Assembly (NCBI GenBank): GCA_028717525.1
Contig: JAQUNT010000075.1
Location: 1 to 8,405 of the forward strand
Direction: 5' to 3'
Length of the DNA: 8,405 nucleotides
Source: Elusimicrobiota bacterium
Lineage (GTDB): Bacteria; Elusimicrobiota; Elusimicrobia; UBA1565; UBA9628
Positions 5,937 to 8,405 of the stretch are shown in pieces (the first letter of the stretch is position 1; the number at the start of each line of letters is the position of its first letter). Both the position numbers and the translations under genes were made by a program. The notes beneath the pieces are model-generated. The model was not told the origin of the DNA, did no database searches, and saw nothing but the letters and a program-made list of their open reading frames with translations.

Positions 5937-7049
5937 TCAAATCCGGTCGCGCAGCCAGGCCAGGGCCTCGGCGCGCGAGCGGATGCGGCCCGCCCATTGC
6001 GCGCGCGCGGCCTCATCGAGCAGGGACCGGAACTCGGGCCCGGGCTTCAAGCCCGCGGCCTGCAGGTCGGAGCCGCCCAGGAACACCGGCCGCAGGGCGG
6101 CCTCGGGCAGGCGCGGGCAGGCTAGAGCCGCGATGCGCGCGGTCTCGGCGGGCAGCGCGGTCCGGGGAGACGACTTCTGCCGGCAGAGGCGCAGGGCATC
6201 CTTGATGCGCAGCGCCAGGGCGTGCTCCACGGGCAGAGAGGCCAGGAATTCCTCCCCCTTCTCGCCCAAGCCCAGGACCAAGGATCCCAGCCGCTCCGCC
6301 ACCGTGTCGCCCCGCATCTTCGTGCCCAGGTCCGGGTAGACCAGGTCGAGATAGCCCCAGGAGCGCAGGCGCCGCAGGGGAGAGACCGGGTCCTGCTCCG
6401 CGAGGATGCGCAGCAGTTCCTGCGCGATGCGGTGGCGCGAGAGCCGCCCCGCGATGCAGCCGTAGAGCGACTGGCGGACCATCACCCCGAAGCCCGGCGC
6501 GGGCTGCAGGCTCAGGCGGCACAGGAAGCGCGCGGCGCGGAAGACCCGCGTCGGGTCGTCCCGGAAGCTGGCCGGATGCAGGACGCGCAGGACCTTGGCC
6601 TTGAGGTCGCGCCAGCCTCCGTAAGGGTCCACCAGCTCGCCCGCGCCTTCCGGTCTGAGGCGCACGGCCATGGCGTTGATGGTGAAGTCGCGGCGGAACA
6701 GGTCGCGCGCCAGCGGCGCGGGCTTGACCTTGGGCAGGCAGGCCGGCTCCGGATACACCTCCTGCCGCGAGGCCGCCAGATCCACGCGCCAGTCCTTGCC
6801 CATGACGCGCAAGGTCTTGAACGCGCCGAAAGCCTCGGCCCGGCCGCCCAGGCTCCGGGCGCAGAGACGGGCCAGGCCCGCGGGGTCGCCCTCGGTCACC
6901 AGGTCGAGGTCCTTGACGTCCGCGCGCCCCAGCAGCCAGTCCCGGACGCAGCCGCCCACGGCGTAGAGGGGCAGGCCCTCGCGCCGCGCGGCCCGCGCCA
7001 GCGGGCGCAGCAAAGTCAGCGCCTGGGCCGGGATGCGCGGTCCGGTCAT
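5937..7049 (-). CDS. tRNA nucleotidyltransferase / poly(A) polymerase family
   Basis: This class II nucleotidyltransferase adds CCA (or A) to tRNA 3' ends, or poly(A) to RNA, without a nucleic-acid template. The 370-residue protein has the catalytic head LYAVGGCVRDWLLG (28-41) with the metal-binding DLD at 47-49 and a third carboxylate in WRVDLAASR (Asp90). These are followed by RRDFTINAMAVR (119-130), LVDPYGGWRDLKAKVLRVL (139-157) and DDPTRVFRAARF (164-175). The C-terminal region has GGSDLQAAGLKPGPEF (325-340), typical of CCA-adding enzymes, which favours that role over PcnB. There is no HD phosphohydrolase motif, and the protein is on the short side. The ATG at 7049 shares one base with the stop of the upstream gene (TGATG), so the two are probably co-translated. 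Family is secure; whether CCA-, A- or poly(A)-adding cannot be decided by eye, hence no symbol. Confidence 0.92.
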   Translation of the reverse strand: MTGPRIPAQALTLLRPLARAARREGLPLYAVGGCVRDWLLGRADVKDLDLVTEGDPAGLARLCARSLGGRAEAFGAFKTLRVMGKDWRVDLAASRQEVYPEPACLPKVKPAPLARDLFRRDFTINAMAVRLRPEGAGELVDPYGGWRDLKAKVLRVLHPASFRDDPTRVFRAARFLCRLSLQPAPGFGVMVRQSLYGCIAGRLSRHRIAQELLRILAEQDPVSPLRRLRSWGYLDLVYPDLGTKMRGDTVAERLGSLVLGLGEKGEEFLASLPVEHALALRIKDALRLCRQKSSPRTALPAETARIAALACPRLPEAALRPVFLGGSDLQAAGLKPGPEFRSLLDEAARAQWAGRIRSRAEALAWLRDRI

Positions 7050-7705
7050 CAGACTCGGGCAGGCGGAAGCGCCTGCTCGGCCGAGGCGCGCAGGCCGTCG
7101 AGATAGGATTGGTAGGCGGTCAGGCGGTCATTGGCCGCGAGCAGCTTCTGCAGGCCGGCGATCATATTGGCGCGGGTGACGACTTCGCCCTTCCGGGCGG
7201 GAGCGTAGGGCAAGGAGGCGGGGATGCCCAGGCGCCGGGCGAAGCCCCGCCGCACGCGATAGAGGCAGAGCCCCAACTCGGCCGCCACGGCCTCCATCAC
7301 CTCGACCTCCTCGGCGCGGTAGGCCTCGGCGTTGAGCAGGGCCGCGATGTCATCGAGCCCGAAGAAGAGCTCCGGCTCCGTGTCGAGCGGCATCTTGCCG
7401 CCCAAGGCCTTCTTGAGGGAGATGAAATCCTCGGCCATCTTCCGCCGCCAGCGCTCCTCCTCGGCGCGGAAGGATTCCGGGAAGACGAAGGCCAGGATGT
7501 CGGCCGCCGGCTCGAAATAGATGTAAGGCGCTTCCGCGAAGAAGAGGCCCTGGCATTCGGGGCAGACGAGCAGGTTGCATTCCTTGGCCGCCACGGCCTC
7601 GCGCAGCTCCGGGCTCTTGTCGCCGTGGATGAAGCTCCAGATCTCGGCCTCGAAGGCCTCGCAGCCCTTGGGGCAGCGCGCCTCGATGACGCCCTTGATG
7701 GACAT
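7049..7705 (-). CDS. CpXC-domain zinc-ribbon-like protein
   Basis: This 218-residue protein has two cysteine pairs, CPKGC (11-15) and CPEC (48-51), flanking a segment with FEAEIWSFIHGDKSPELREA (18-37), and continues PYIYFEP (60-66). This arrangement matches the CpXC family (paired CPxC motifs, 'dPeLr' helix, aromatic 'Y.d' end), proposed metal-binding proteins of unknown role. The first motif has one residue more than usual (C-x3-C instead of C-x2-C). Residues 76-215 are mostly charged helix with no recognisable domain. There is no signal peptide, so it should be cytoplasmic. TATAAT lies 7 bases before the ATG with no Shine-Dalgarno, so it seems to have its own promoter although it starts only 22 bases after the transglycosylase gene. 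It overlaps the downstream tRNA nucleotidyltransferase gene by one base; a role in RNA metabolism is possible but only guilt by association. Confidence 0.85.
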   Translation of the reverse strand: MSIKGVIEARCPKGCEAFEAEIWSFIHGDKSPELREAVAAKECNLLVCPECQGLFFAEAPYIYFEPAADILAFVFPESFRAEEERWRRKMAEDFISLKKALGGKMPLDTEPELFFGLDDIAALLNAEAYRAEEVEVMEAVAAELGLCLYRVRRGFARRLGIPASLPYAPARKGEVVTRANMIAGLQKLLAANDRLTAYQSYLDGLRASAEQALPPARV

Positions 7706-7712
7706 GGGCTAC

Positions 7713-7718
7713 ATTATA
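7713..7718 (-). promoter_or_regulatory. Consensus -10 box of CpXC gene
   Basis: The minus strand reads TATAAT, a perfect -10, ending 7 bases before the ATG at 7705 and lying between the transglycosylase stop and this start. The -35 position falls within the last codons of the transglycosylase gene and has no good match (CCAGCC at 17 bases). No purine-rich ribosome binding site precedes the ATG. The spacing puts the transcription start on or beside the ATG, so the mRNA would be leaderless. Confidence 0.5.
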
Positions 7719-7727
7719 GCTCATCGC

Positions 7728-8405
7728 TCAGCGCAGGCTGGGCTTGATCTGGGCCGATAGGCCGAGGACCTTGTCCACGTACTGCTGGGAGTGGTTGTAG
7801 CCGTAGATGGAGCGGGGCACGCTGCTCGCGTAGCCGTGGCGGTTGAGGTAATTGGCCACGGAGAGCACGGAGTCGGGGAAACTGAAGGGGTCGCGGCCGC
7901 CGCCGTCGGAGTCGCGGGAGTAGGCTTCCCAGCTGGTGGGCAGGAACTGCGGCACGCCCATGGCACCGGCCCAGGAGCCGCGGACCTGCGTCGGCTTCAG
8001 GTCCCCAAGATCCCCTCGGGCCGTCAGCCGCGTCAGAGCGGCCAGGTCGCGCTGGGCCTGGAGGGCGCGTCTGGTGGGGCGTCCGTTGGGGCCGAGCTGG
8101 CCGGCCAAGGTGGTCAGGGTGTCGCGCAGCGGATGGCCTCCCGTGTTGCGGCCCCAGGTGGTCTCCACTCCCAGTATGCCCAGGATATGCTGGGGCTGGA
8201 CGCCGTACTCTTTAAGGGCGCGGTCGAAGACCGTGCGGTTCTTCTGGTAGGCGTCCAGAGCCCCGCGGGGCGGAGGGGCGCGCGGCTTAGCAGGCGGCTC
8301 GTCGGCGCGCTTGAGGATCTCCGCGCGGGTCTGGGCGTCGGGCGGATTGGCGACGACTTGCCTGGCGGCCTGGGCGTAGACGCCGGGCGCCACGGCCGGG
8401 GAGGG
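7728..8405 (-). CDS. MltB-like lytic murein transglycosylase, 5' end beyond window
   Basis: This is a lytic transglycosylase of the SLT_2/MltB type, which cleaves peptidoglycan glycan strands with formation of 1,6-anhydro ends in the periplasm. The frame is open to the window edge, so the N-terminus and expected signal peptide are not visible; a GTG at 8393 could be read as a start but the frame continues through it. From that GTG, GILGVETTWGRNTGG (72-86) holds the catalytic Glu77. RGSWAGAMGVPQFLPTSW (138-155) and DSDGGGRDPFSFPDSVLSVA (161-180), with an Asp-rich calcium-loop-like stretch, are both hallmarks of Slt35/MltB. SIYGYNHSQQYVDKVLGL (195-212) closes the domain. A Pro/Ala-rich segment (33-44) precedes the catalytic domain as a linker. 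There is no C-terminal peptidoglycan-binding domain. It is the upstream gene of the minus-strand cluster. Confidence 0.9.
   Translation of the reverse strand, partial: PSPAVAPGVYAQAARQVVANPPDAQTRAEILKRADEPPAKPRAPPPRGALDAYQKNRTVFDRALKEYGVQPQHILGILGVETTWGRNTGGHPLRDTLTTLAGQLGPNGRPTRRALQAQRDLAALTRLTARGDLGDLKPTQVRGSWAGAMGVPQFLPTSWEAYSRDSDGGGRDPFSFPDSVLSVANYLNRHGYASSVPRSIYGYNHSQQYVDKVLGLSAQIKPSLR

Noticed and set aside
5905..5940. Possible bidirectional terminator between the convergent genes
   Set aside because: GGTC-TGCT-GACC gives only a 4-pair stem with no T-run on either strand, so I do not call a terminator.
6222..7106. 294-codon open frame on the plus strand
   Set aside because: It is opposite the tRNA nucleotidyltransferase gene with its intact catalytic motifs; the product has no motif and is rich in Gln, Arg and Ala.
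1..8405. Mobile elements, phage, defence genes, CRISPR, tRNA or rRNA
   Set aside because: No transposase, integrase, regularly spaced direct repeats, tRNA-like cloverleaf or rRNA words were found on either strand. All space is filled by housekeeping-type genes.

Overview
The window is an ordinary-looking stretch of bacterial chromosome with very high G+C (strong G/C bias at third codon positions, by eye) and tightly packed genes. It holds nine protein genes, seven of assignable family. I see no rRNA, tRNA, CRISPR array, transposase, integrase or phage gene. Two genes run off the edges. The order trpS-scpA-scpB is known from deltaproteobacterial-type genomes. Together with a GlgA-type glycogen synthase, a CpXC-domain protein and an envelope protein resembling DUF5693, it suggests a high-GC diderm of the Elusimicrobiota or Desulfobacterota/Myxococcota kind. 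That placement is inference only; no marker here settles it.

Region 1 (1-5467, minus strand) reads as one operon, transcribed trpS > scpA > scpB > glgA > membrane protein. The genes are nearly fused: trpS/scpA overlap as ATGA, scpA/scpB overlap by 29 bases with the scpB ribosome binding site inside scpA, glgA starts 7 bases after scpB, and glgA overlaps the membrane-protein gene as ATGA. The operon combines tryptophan charging, the two non-SMC subunits of condensin, glycogen synthesis and an envelope protein.

Region 2 (5468-5545) is the only real intergenic control region. It is AT-rich for this genome and lies between divergent genes: trpS to the left and a small exported protein of unknown function (5546-5920, plus strand) to the right.

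Region 3 (5937-8405, minus strand) is a second cluster: an MltB-like lytic transglycosylase (cut by the window end), then a CpXC-domain protein with its own apparent promoter, then a tRNA nucleotidyltransferase/poly(A) polymerase that overlaps the CpXC gene by one base (TGATG). It converges on the small plus-strand gene.

No clearly new multi-gene system is present. The points most worth checking are these: a 61-base nested palindrome inserted in frame in the membrane-protein gene; two genes (trpS and the CpXC gene) whose -10 boxes lie exactly 7 bases before ATG with no Shine-Dalgarno, suggesting leaderless mRNAs; a TrpRS with three of the four iron-sulfur-type cysteines plus an extra Ala/Glu/Ser-rich insertion; and repeated hairpin-bearing modules in the tails of ScpB.
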